Shown piece after piece: positions 45,141-53,884 of a DNA stretch of 64,000 nt. Position numbers and translations under genes: made by a program. Below the pieces are notes generated by a model, which had not been told where the DNA came from, searched no databases, and saw only the letters and a list, made by a program, of their open reading frames with translations. Source of the DNA: Polynucleobacter sp. AP-Capit-er-40B-B4 (GTDB lineage Bacteria; Pseudomonadota; Gammaproteobacteria; Burkholderiales; Burkholderiaceae); NCBI RefSeq assembly GCF_018882245.1, contig NZ_JACVOV010000002.1:310001-374000 (forward strand). The letters run 5' to 3'. How positions within the stretch are numbered: position 1 is the stretch's first letter; every line of letters starts with the position of its first letter.

Positions 45141-46277
45141 CTAGCTAAAGAAACTCTTCACGCCATCAAACCAGCCCTTTTGCTGAGGGCTATGTTTGTC
45201 GCCACCAGATTTGAGGCTGTCATCAAACTTCTGCAGCAGCTTCTTCTGCTCATCGGTCAACTTGACCGGTGTCTCCACCAATACGTGAACGAAAAGATCA
45301 CCCACTAAGGTTGAGCGTAAACCTTTAATCCCTTTATTGCGCAAACGGAAAGTCTTACCAGTCTGCGTGCCTTCTGGGATCGGAAACTCAACGCGTCCTG
45401 AAAGGGTAGGAACTTCGATTTCTCCGCCGATGGTTGCAGTTGCAAAAGAAATTGGCATTTGCACATGCAAATCACTGCCATCACGCTCAAATACTTTGTG
45501 CGGCTTCACTCTGACTTCTACATAGAGGTCGCCCGATGGTCCACCATTGATGCCGGGCTCGCCGTTACCAACAGAGCGGACGCGCATGCCATCATCGATA
45601 CCTGCTGGTATTTTGATTTCGAGTGTTTTTTGTTCTTTATGTTTTCCAGTGCCGTGACAAGTTTTACAAGGCTTTGGAATGTACTCACCAGTGCCGCGGC
45701 ACTTAGGGCAAGTTTGCTGCATGGAGAAAAAGCCTTGTTGTACACGCACCTGACCATGACCATTACAAGTGGTGCAGGTCTCAGCCTTGGATCCTGGCTC
45801 TGCGCCAGTACCATGGCAGGGCTTGCAATTACTCCAACTTGGTACGCGAATTTGGGTTGTATACCCCTCAGCAGCTTGCTCCAGCGTAATGTCCATGTTG
45901 TAGCGCAAGTCTGCGCCTTTATAGACCTGTGGTCCGGATTGGCGACCGCCGCCTTGACCAAAAATATCACCAAAAATATCACCGAATGCATCGGCAAATC
46001 CACCGCCACCGAAACCGCCACCACCAAATCCACCGCCCATCGACGGATCAACACCAGCATGACCGTACTGATCGTAGGCCGCTCGCTTATTGGGGTCAGT
46101 TAAGGTTTCGTAGGCCTCCTTAACTTCTTTAAATTGAGCTTCAGCCGTTTTGCTATCCGGATTGCGATCTGGATGATGTTTCATCGCCATCTTGCGATAA
46201 GCCTTTTTTAGCTCTTCGTCGCTGGCGCCTTTTGATACACCCAGCACTTCATAAAAATCGCGTTTACTTTTAGGCAC
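45141..46277 (-). CDS. dnaJ: Chaperone protein DnaJ
   Basis: A 378-residue type I Hsp40. The J domain has the HPD triad in '[10 protein letters not shown]' (about residue 33), followed by a Gly/Phe-rich linker at 75-110, then four zinc-binding repeats 'CKPCHGTG', 'CTTCNGHG', 'CPKCRGTG' and 'CKTCHGTG' between about 150 and 210, and the C-terminal substrate-binding domains. It stimulates DnaK ATPase and delivers unfolded clients. It lies 100 bases after dnaK with a hairpin between. Confidence 0.98.
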   Translation of the reverse strand: MPKSKRDFYEVLGVSKGASDEELKKAYRKMAMKHHPDRNPDSKTAEAQFKEVKEAYETLTDPNKRAAYDQYGHAGVDPSMGGGFGGGGFGGGGFADAFGDIFGDIFGQGGGRQSGPQVYKGADLRYNMDITLEQAAEGYTTQIRVPSWSNCKPCHGTGAEPGSKAETCTTCNGHGQVRVQQGFFSMQQTCPKCRGTGEYIPKPCKTCHGTGKHKEQKTLEIKIPAGIDDGMRVRSVGNGEPGINGGPSGDLYVEVRVKPHKVFERDGSDLHVQMPISFATATIGGEIEVPTLSGRVEFPIPEGTQTGKTFRLRNKGIKGLRSTLVGDLFVHVLVETPVKLTDEQKKLLQKFDDSLKSGGDKHSPQQKGWFDGVKSFFS

Positions 46278-46306
46278 GGCCTATTCCTCTCAACAACCTG
46301 AATGAC

Positions 46307-46331
46307 ACAAGTCGGCACGAGGCCGACTTGT
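46307..46331 (-). other. Hairpin between dnaK and dnaJ
   Basis: ACAAGTCGGC (46307-46316) and GCCGACTTGT (46322-46331) form a perfect ten-base stem with a five-base loop. On the minus strand the stem is not followed by T residues, so it is more likely an mRNA processing or stability element that sets the DnaK:DnaJ ratio than a full terminator. Confidence 0.65.
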
Positions 46332-46377
46332 TATTTAAGTACATCAAAACTACGTCAATGAATGTCTGATTTGAGAA

Positions 46378-48315
<1,938 letters not shown>

Positions 48316-48371
48316 AATGGCTCCAAAAAATTAAATTGTTTGTTGTACTAATGAATATTTCGATACCCTCT

Positions 48372-48399
48372 AAATGGGGTCTAAAAAAGGGATTTCAAG
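48372..48399 (-). promoter_or_regulatory. Sigma-32 heat-shock promoter of dnaK
   Basis: Minus strand CTTGAAA (48399-48393), 13-base spacer, CCCCATTT (48379-48372). This is a near-perfect match to the RpoH consensus (CTTGAAA and CCCCATnT). It gives a dnaK leader of about 50 bases. Confidence 0.88.
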
Positions 48400-48411
48400 G
48401 GGCTAAATAGC

Positions 48412-48437
48412 AAAAAAGGCAGAAATCTGCCTTTTTT
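48412..48437 (-). terminator. Terminator between grpE and dnaK
   Basis: AAAAAAGGCAGA (48412-48423) and TCTGCCTTTTTT (48426-48437) are a perfect 12-base inverted repeat two bases apart, with T run in the direction of grpE transcription. It ends the grpE transcript just upstream of the dnaK promoter. Confidence 0.9.
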
Positions 48438-48471
48438 ATGCGATTTTTGGGGTTTTAGCCCGATTTTCTAG

Positions 48472-49017
48472 TTATTTTGGAGCACTAACTGTCACCAAAG
48501 CTGGTCTTAAGACCCTATCGGCTACGGTATAGCCGCGCTGCAGTACCGATACCACGGTATTTGCCTCTTGCTCTGATGGCACCGAAGCAATCGCCTGATG
48601 GTGATGGGGGTCAAATTTATCCCCAACCGCAGGGTTAATTTCAGTCATGCGACCCTTCTCAAATGCGGAGAGTAATTGCTTGAGGGTGATTTCTAAGCCC
48701 TCTTTGAATGCCTTGGCATCTCCTGCATCAGTACTCAATGCTGCATAGAGACTATCGGTCACTGGCACCAAATGCTCGGCAAAACTTTCAATCGCAAATT
48801 TATGCGCTTTAGCTATATCTTCAACAGCGCGGCGACGAATGTTTTCACCCTCGGCTTTTGCGCGTAAAAAATTATCCTGTAACTCGCCAATCTTTTGATT
48901 GAGCTCAGCAATTTCTTGTTCTGGCGTCTTTACAGCCGGCGCCTCTGCTGCAGCATCAACTGGATCTACCGCAAGATTTTCTTGCTCTGGGGATGGATTT
49001 TGATTTTCTTGTGTCAT
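48472..49017 (-). CDS. grpE: Nucleotide exchange factor GrpE
   Basis: A 181-residue cofactor releasing ADP from DnaK. The first 40 residues are acidic and disordered, then a long helix ('[20 protein letters not shown]') leads to the beta domain with '[18 protein letters not shown]' and '[20 protein letters not shown]', the family signature. It has its own sigma-32 promoter located at the end of hemH. Confidence 0.98.
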   Translation of the reverse strand: MTQENQNPSPEQENLAVDPVDAAAEAPAVKTPEQEIAELNQKIGELQDNFLRAKAEGENIRRRAVEDIAKAHKFAIESFAEHLVPVTDSLYAALSTDAGDAKAFKEGLEITLKQLLSAFEKGRMTEINPAVGDKFDPHHHQAIASVPSEQEANTVVSVLQRGYTVADRVLRPALVTVSAPK

Positions 49018-49060
49018 AGACGCTATTCTACTTTTCTCTAAAGATGGCTATTACTTTGTA

Positions 49061-49088
49061 ATGTGGGGTCAATTAATTCAATTTCAAG
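49061..49088 (-). promoter_or_regulatory. Sigma-32 heat-shock promoter of grpE
   Basis: Minus strand CTTGAAA (49088-49082), 13-base spacer, CCCCACAT (49068-49061). The -35 box overlaps the hemH stop codon (49084-49086), so it is embedded in the end of the preceding gene. It gives a grpE leader of roughly 35-40 bases. Confidence 0.87.
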
Positions 49089-50178
49089 ACTTCGCTCTTT
49101 CAGCCAGTTCAGCCCTTTCGGCGCGCTTAGCCAATTCAGCCTCAGACTCTGTCCCCAAAGACCAGCCCTGTAAATGATGATGGGCGATATCGCTCAGAGC
49201 CTCTATCCACTTAGGGTTACTGTTCAAGCAAGGAATGTAACGATAGTCTTTGCCACCATGCTCCAAGAAGATTTCGCGAGCTTCCATGGCAATTTCTTCC
49301 AGCGTTTCCAAGCAGTCAGCCGGAAATCCTGGACAAAAAATATCAATCCGTTGACAACCTTCTTTAGCCAGCTTTTCAATCGTTGGGGCTGTGTACGGCT
49401 TTAACCACTCGGCTTTACCAAAGCGCGACTGGAAGGTAACAAGGTATTGACCTGGTTCCAAACCAAGAGACTCGCCAAGTAAACGTCCTGTTTTTAAGCA
49501 CTCGCAGTGATAGGGGTCACCTTTCATCAAATTGCGCTTTGGCAATCCATGAAACGACATCACAAAGCGGTCGCCCTTAGCAAAGTCAGGTCGCCCATCC
49601 TTATCCCAACTACTTAAAACTTGATCGCGTAGCGCGGCAATATAAGCAGGGTTATCGTGATAGTGCTTCACCAAGCGCAATTCAGGTTGATCGCGCCAAG
49701 TACTTAAAACACGAAAGACTTCATCAAAGCTGGATGCTGTAGTAGTGGCTGAGTATTGAGGATACAAAGGCAGCACCAATAAGCGCTCCATGCCTTGCGC
49801 CTTCAGACCCTCAAGGGCAGACTGGGTGGAGGGCTGTCCATAACGCATCGCCAAATCCACCAACACTGTATGACCCTCATTCGCAAATTTGTCGCCAAGC
49901 TCTTTTGTCTGAAGACGTGAGTAATGCATCAAAGGAGAGCCTAATTTTGGCAACCAGATAGAGGCATATTTTTTTGCCGAGGCACTACTGCGAATTGGCA
50001 AAATAATTCCATTCAAAATGCACCACCAAATAATGCGTGGAATTTCCACCACTCGAGGATCAGAGAGAAATTCTTTTAAATAAGCACGTACTGCTTTTGG
50101 TGTTGGAGCTGAGGGCGTGCCCAAGTTCAATACTAAGACTGCAGTTTTAGATGCGCGTAGATGCGGGTTTGGATTCAA
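49084..50178 (-). CDS. hemH: Ferrochelatase
   Basis: A 364-residue enzyme inserting ferrous iron into protoporphyrin IX, the last step of haem synthesis. 'VLVLNLGTPSAPTPKAVRAYL' opens the protein; 'FVMSFHGLPKRNLMKGDPYH' holds the catalytic histidine, and 'LVTFQSRFGKAEWLKPYT' is the other signature. The last 25 residues are an Ala/Glu/Arg-rich tail. It lies between hrcA and grpE on the same strand and is separated from hrcA by about 40 bases. Confidence 0.97.
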   Translation of the reverse strand: MNPNPHLRASKTAVLVLNLGTPSAPTPKAVRAYLKEFLSDPRVVEIPRIIWWCILNGIILPIRSSASAKKYASIWLPKLGSPLMHYSRLQTKELGDKFANEGHTVLVDLAMRYGQPSTQSALEGLKAQGMERLLVLPLYPQYSATTTASSFDEVFRVLSTWRDQPELRLVKHYHDNPAYIAALRDQVLSSWDKDGRPDFAKGDRFVMSFHGLPKRNLMKGDPYHCECLKTGRLLGESLGLEPGQYLVTFQSRFGKAEWLKPYTAPTIEKLAKEGCQRIDIFCPGFPADCLETLEEIAMEAREIFLEHGGKDYRYIPCLNSNPKWIEALSDIAHHHLQGWSLGTESEAELAKRAERAELAERAKS

Positions 50179-50219
50179 GATATGTTGTCTCTAGTTGTTA
50201 AATGTGTGTAGATTGATGA

Positions 50220-51230
50220 TTAGGAGCTCAGAGCTCCGGACAATAATTTTGAAGTGATGTCGACAATTGGAATCACTCTGTCATAAGCCATACGCGTTGG
50301 CCCAATGACTCCAAGCGTGCCCACTATCTGCCCATCAACGCTATATGGGGCGCTGATCACAGCTAGATCCTCATAAGGCAACAAGTCGCTCTCACCACCA
50401 ATAAAGATCTGAATGCCATCAGCGTGGCTCGATACATCGAGCAATTGCATTAGGACTGATTTTTGCTCCAACATATCAAACATCTTGCGCAACTTGTCTA
50501 AGTTAGAGCTTAAATCACCAACATTGAGCAAGCGACGTTCGCCCGATAAAACCATATCACCACGACCCATGTCGTATTCGGCAACACCGCTTTGTAAAGC
50601 CAAAGCCATCAACCCAGAAATATCCGTACGTAAATTATCTAAGTCGGATTTCAGATGCAATCGAACTTGATCAAAACTTTTACCAGCAAAATGGGTGTTG
50701 ATAAAGTTGCCCGCCTCAATGAGTTGACTCGGAGTGTAATCTTGCGTGGTCGGCAATATACGATTCTGAACATCACCTTCTGGCGTCACCATAATTAATA
50801 AGATCTTGCCTTCGCCTAAGCGCAAAAACTCAATGTGCTTAAAAACCTGGGCGCGCTTCGGCGTCATCACTACCCCAGCAAAATGGGTCAAGTTCGACAA
50901 AATCTGTGCAGCAGAGGTTAAAACGCGCTGCGGGGAATCAGGCAAAAGACCCTTTTCTACCTCTCGGGCTGCCATCTCCTCTAAAGGACGGACTGTCACC
51001 ATGGTGTCAACGAATAAGCGATAGCCTCGTGGCGTTGGGATCCGGCCAGCAGAGGTATGAGGACTGGTCACCAAGCCCATATCCTCCAAATCCGCCATGA
51101 CATTGCGAATGGTGGCTGCCGACAGGTCTAAACCCGAGTATCTAGATAGAGTGCGGGAGCCGATAGGCTGGCCCTCCTCGATATAGCGCTCGATGAGGGT
51201 TTTTAGTAGGGCGCGGGAACGTTCATCCAT
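50220..51230 (-). CDS. hrcA: Heat-inducible transcription repressor HrcA
   Basis: A 336-residue repressor with an N-terminal winged helix ('[20 protein letters not shown]', about residues 30-50) and a GAF-like dimerisation domain. In other bacteria it binds CIRCE (TTAGCACTC-N9-GAGTGCTAA) and responds to GroEL. I find no CIRCE copy in this window, so its targets, probably groESL, lie elsewhere. A TAAAAT box (51246-51241) lies ten bases before its ATG. It starts 37 bases from the divergent nadK. Confidence 0.96.
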   Translation of the reverse strand: MDERSRALLKTLIERYIEEGQPIGSRTLSRYSGLDLSAATIRNVMADLEDMGLVTSPHTSAGRIPTPRGYRLFVDTMVTVRPLEEMAAREVEKGLLPDSPQRVLTSAAQILSNLTHFAGVVMTPKRAQVFKHIEFLRLGEGKILLIMVTPEGDVQNRILPTTQDYTPSQLIEAGNFINTHFAGKSFDQVRLHLKSDLDNLRTDISGLMALALQSGVAEYDMGRGDMVLSGERRLLNVGDLSSNLDKLRKMFDMLEQKSVLMQLLDVSSHADGIQIFIGGESDLLPYEDLAVISAPYSVDGQIVGTLGVIGPTRMAYDRVIPIVDITSKLLSGALSS

Positions 51231-51252
51231 GGTGGAAGGGATTTTATGCCTA

Positions 51253-51261
51253 TGGTTTAAT
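51253..51261 (+). promoter_or_regulatory. nadK extended -10 promoter, predicted leaderless start
   Basis: TG at 51253-51254, one base, TTTAAT (51256-51261), then six bases to the nadK ATG at 51268. No -35 box is visible, which fits an extended -10 promoter. The hrcA -10 box lies on the opposite strand ten bases away. Confidence 0.55.
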
Positions 51262-51267
51262 CGTTAT

Positions 51268-52173
51268 ATGTTAAGCCCATCCCCAAATTCCACCAAGAAG
51301 GCATTTAGCCGGGTTGCGCTTGTCGGCAAATTCCATGCTGACGGCATTGATGAGCACCTCAGGGACCTAGCTGCGCTGGTCAAAAGCCTGGGTTGCGAGG
51401 TGTTTTTAGAGGCATCCACAGCCCAGCATTTAGGTTTAAAAGAATTTCCCACCAAGACTGCAGAAGACTTTGCTGGAGCAATTGATTTGGTCGTAGTCCT
51501 TGGGGGCGATGGCACGATGCTAGGAATTGGTCGTCAACTGGCAGGAAGCAATGTGCCGCTAGTAGGCATCAATATGGGACGTCTGGGCTATATGACCGAT
51601 ATCCCCATTCAGTCGGTGCAAGATACCCTTCCAAAAATTATTGCTGGCGAATATGAAGCAGATACCCGCACATTGCTTGATGCAGTTGTTTTGCGTAAGG
51701 GCAAAGAAATCAATCGTGCATTAGCACTAAACGATGTGGTCGTAAATCGCTCTGGAATTTCCGGGATGGTGGAGTTAGCGGTTCACGTTAATGGTTCATT
51801 CATGTACAACCAGCGATCTGATGGCCTGATTGTGTCGACCCCAACTGGCTCAACAGCTTACGCCCTCTCTGCAGGCGGCCCTATTCTGCATCCACGCGTA
51901 GCTGGCATATTGCTGGCGCCGATTGCGCCTCACTCCCTTTCAAACCGTCCAATCGTGCTGCCAGAAGATTCTGTCACCATTATTGAAGTGGTTGATGGAC
52001 GAGAAGTCATTGTCAATTTTGATATGCAATCGCAAACCGATTTACAAACAGGTGACAAGATTGAAGTTCGTCAATCTGAAAAAACAATTACCCTGTTGCA
52101 TCCGCGCAGTCATAGCGACTACAAAACCTTGCGTGAGAAGCTGCACTGGAATGAGTACCCATCGACATTCTGA
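51268..52173 (+). CDS. nadK: NAD kinase
   Basis: A 301-residue enzyme phosphorylating NAD to NADP with ATP. 'VVLGGDGTMLGIGRQLAG' carries the GGDG motif and 'DGLIVSTPTGSTAYALSAGG' the second family motif. ATG 51268 is chosen for the extended -10 six bases upstream; the frame is open further into hrcA. The stop codon lies in the loop of an intrinsic terminator, and recN follows in the usual nadK-recN order. Confidence 0.97.
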   Translation: MLSPSPNSTKKAFSRVALVGKFHADGIDEHLRDLAALVKSLGCEVFLEASTAQHLGLKEFPTKTAEDFAGAIDLVVVLGGDGTMLGIGRQLAGSNVPLVGINMGRLGYMTDIPIQSVQDTLPKIIAGEYEADTRTLLDAVVLRKGKEINRALALNDVVVNRSGISGMVELAVHVNGSFMYNQRSDGLIVSTPTGSTAYALSAGGPILHPRVAGILLAPIAPHSLSNRPIVLPEDSVTIIEVVDGREVIVNFDMQSQTDLQTGDKIEVRQSEKTITLLHPRSHSDYKTLREKLHWNEYPSTF

Positions 52174-52186
52174 TGTCGAGTTTTTT
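52162..52186 (+). terminator. nadK terminator enclosing the stop codon
   Basis: TCGACAT (52162-52168) and ATGTCGA (52173-52179) form a seven-base stem around TCTG, followed by GTTTTTT. The nadK TGA (52171-52173) spans the loop and the first base of the right arm, so terminating ribosomes must melt it. Confidence 0.65.
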
Positions 52187-52199
52187 GCTACGCTAATAC

Positions 52200-53870
52200 A
52201 TGCTTCAAACCATCTCACTTCGTGACTTTGTCATTGTTGATCAACTAGAGTTAGATCTCACTAGTGGGTTTACCGTGCTAACCGGTGAGACTGGCGCTGG
52301 TAAATCCATCCTCCTGGATGCCCTTAGCCTAGCTCTTGGGGAGCGTGCTGACAGCAGTCAAATTCGTGAAGGCTGTAACCGAGCAGAAATCTCCGCCCTC
52401 TTTCGCATTGAGCCAGATCAATCTAAAGAGTTGAGTAAATGGCTTGATGAGCAAGGCTTTCCTCTAGAGGATGACGGACAAAGCCTGGTACTAAAAAGAA
52501 CGGTGGAGGCCAATGGTCGCAGCCGTGCCTTTATTAATGGCAGCGTTGCCACCTTAACGCAATTACGTGAAGCAGGCGATCAATTAGTAGATATTCATGG
52601 TCAACATGCGCACCAACTTTTGCTAAAGGGAGGCGCTCAACGAGAACTCCTTGATAGTCATGCTGGATTACTGTCGCTGGCTAGTGAAGTAGCAACAACA
52701 TTCAAAACACTTGCAGATTCACGTCGTCGCCTTGAACAAGCAGAAAACGCTGGTCAAGATGTGGAGCGTGAACGCGAGCGCCTTCAGTGGCAATTGGATG
52801 AACTCACCGAGCTTTCCCCGCAAGAAGGAGAATGGGCGACCATTCAAAGTGAACATGCTCGTTTAGCCAATGGCGCAAAGCTAATTGGCGGCTGCCAAGA
52901 GGCGATCGACATTTTGAGTGACGCAGATAATTCACTGGAATCAACTCTATCCAAGGTATGTGGAAATATCAGTGCACTTGCTGAGCATGACGCTAGCCTT
53001 AGCGAGATCAGCCAATCATTAGAGTCGGCGAGCATTCAGCTTGACGAAGCGATTCATGGGCTCAATCGCTACTTACAAAAAATAGATTTAGACCCGGATC
53101 GTCTTTCGCAAGTTGAAGAACGCATGCAAGCATTACACAGTACTGCTCGTAAATACCGCACTGAAACAGATGAGTTGCCAAAGCTTCTGCTCGAGACATT
53201 GGAACGACTCGATGCCTTAACAGCCTCTCAAAATATTGAAGCGCTTCGCGAGCAAGTCAAACTAGAAGAAGCGACCTACTTAAAGCTAGCAAAACAACTC
53301 ACACAAAAACGTAGTAAGGCCGCAAATGAGCTGGGTGATTTAGTGACTAGCGCTATGCAAGACTTATCTATGGCTGGTGGTCGCTTAGAGATTGCTTTGG
53401 TGCCGCTAAACGAAGGTGGCTCCCACGGCCTCGAGCAAATTGAATTCTTAGTAGCTGGTCATGCCGGCAGCACGCCTCGCTCACTCGCAAAAGTGGCTTC
53501 TGGCGGCGAATTAGCGCGCATCAGCCTAGCTATCAGCGTCATTACCAGCAAAGCGTCCTTCACACCGACACTCATATTTGACGAGGTCGATGCCGGGATT
53601 GGTGGAGCAGTTGCCGAAACGGTTGGCAAGCTATTACATCAATTAGGCCAGTCCCATCAGATCTTGTGTGTGACCCATTTGCCTCAGGTAGCAGCTCAAG
53701 GCAATCATCACTTCAAAATTAGTAAATCGCAAAGTGGTGAGAAGACCGTTTCGCAAGTGCAAATCCTCGGCAGAACGGAGCGAGTCGAAGAGGTAGCCAG
53801 AATGCTTGGTGGTGCGACTATTACCGACACCACCCGTCGTCACGCTCGTGAATTATTAGAGCAAAACTAA
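52200..53870 (+). CDS. recN: DNA repair protein RecN
   Basis: A 556-residue SMC-like ATPase in double-strand break repair. Walker A is 'LTGETGAGKSILLDAL' (about residues 29-44), followed by coiled-coil arms, then the ABC signature 'VASGGELARISLAI' and Walker B 'LIFDEVDAGIGG', with 'CVTHLPQVAAQGNHH'. The ATG is at 52200, 14 bases after the nadK terminator; only a weak TACGCT -10 (52189-52194) precedes it. No clear LexA box is visible to me. Confidence 0.97.
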   Translation: MLQTISLRDFVIVDQLELDLTSGFTVLTGETGAGKSILLDALSLALGERADSSQIREGCNRAEISALFRIEPDQSKELSKWLDEQGFPLEDDGQSLVLKRTVEANGRSRAFINGSVATLTQLREAGDQLVDIHGQHAHQLLLKGGAQRELLDSHAGLLSLASEVATTFKTLADSRRRLEQAENAGQDVERERERLQWQLDELTELSPQEGEWATIQSEHARLANGAKLIGGCQEAIDILSDADNSLESTLSKVCGNISALAEHDASLSEISQSLESASIQLDEAIHGLNRYLQKIDLDPDRLSQVEERMQALHSTARKYRTETDELPKLLLETLERLDALTASQNIEALREQVKLEEATYLKLAKQLTQKRSKAANELGDLVTSAMQDLSMAGGRLEIALVPLNEGGSHGLEQIEFLVAGHAGSTPRSLAKVASGGELARISLAISVITSKASFTPTLIFDEVDAGIGGAVAETVGKLLHQLGQSHQILCVTHLPQVAAQGNHHFKISKSQSGEKTVSQVQILGRTERVEEVARMLGGATITDTTRRHARELLEQN

Positions 53871-53884
53871 AGTAATAAGGTACA

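Noticed and set aside
45459-46103. 214-codon plus-strand frame opposite dnaJ, and a 180-codon shadow frame on the same strand as dnaJ
   Set aside because: dnaJ is certain; the long frames result from its repetitive Gly- and Cys-rich codons.
48472-48500. GAGCACTAA-like sequence near the end of grpE, reminiscent of half a CIRCE element
   Set aside because: Only one partial arm exists and it lies in grpE coding sequence; no matching TTAGCACTC arm is found.
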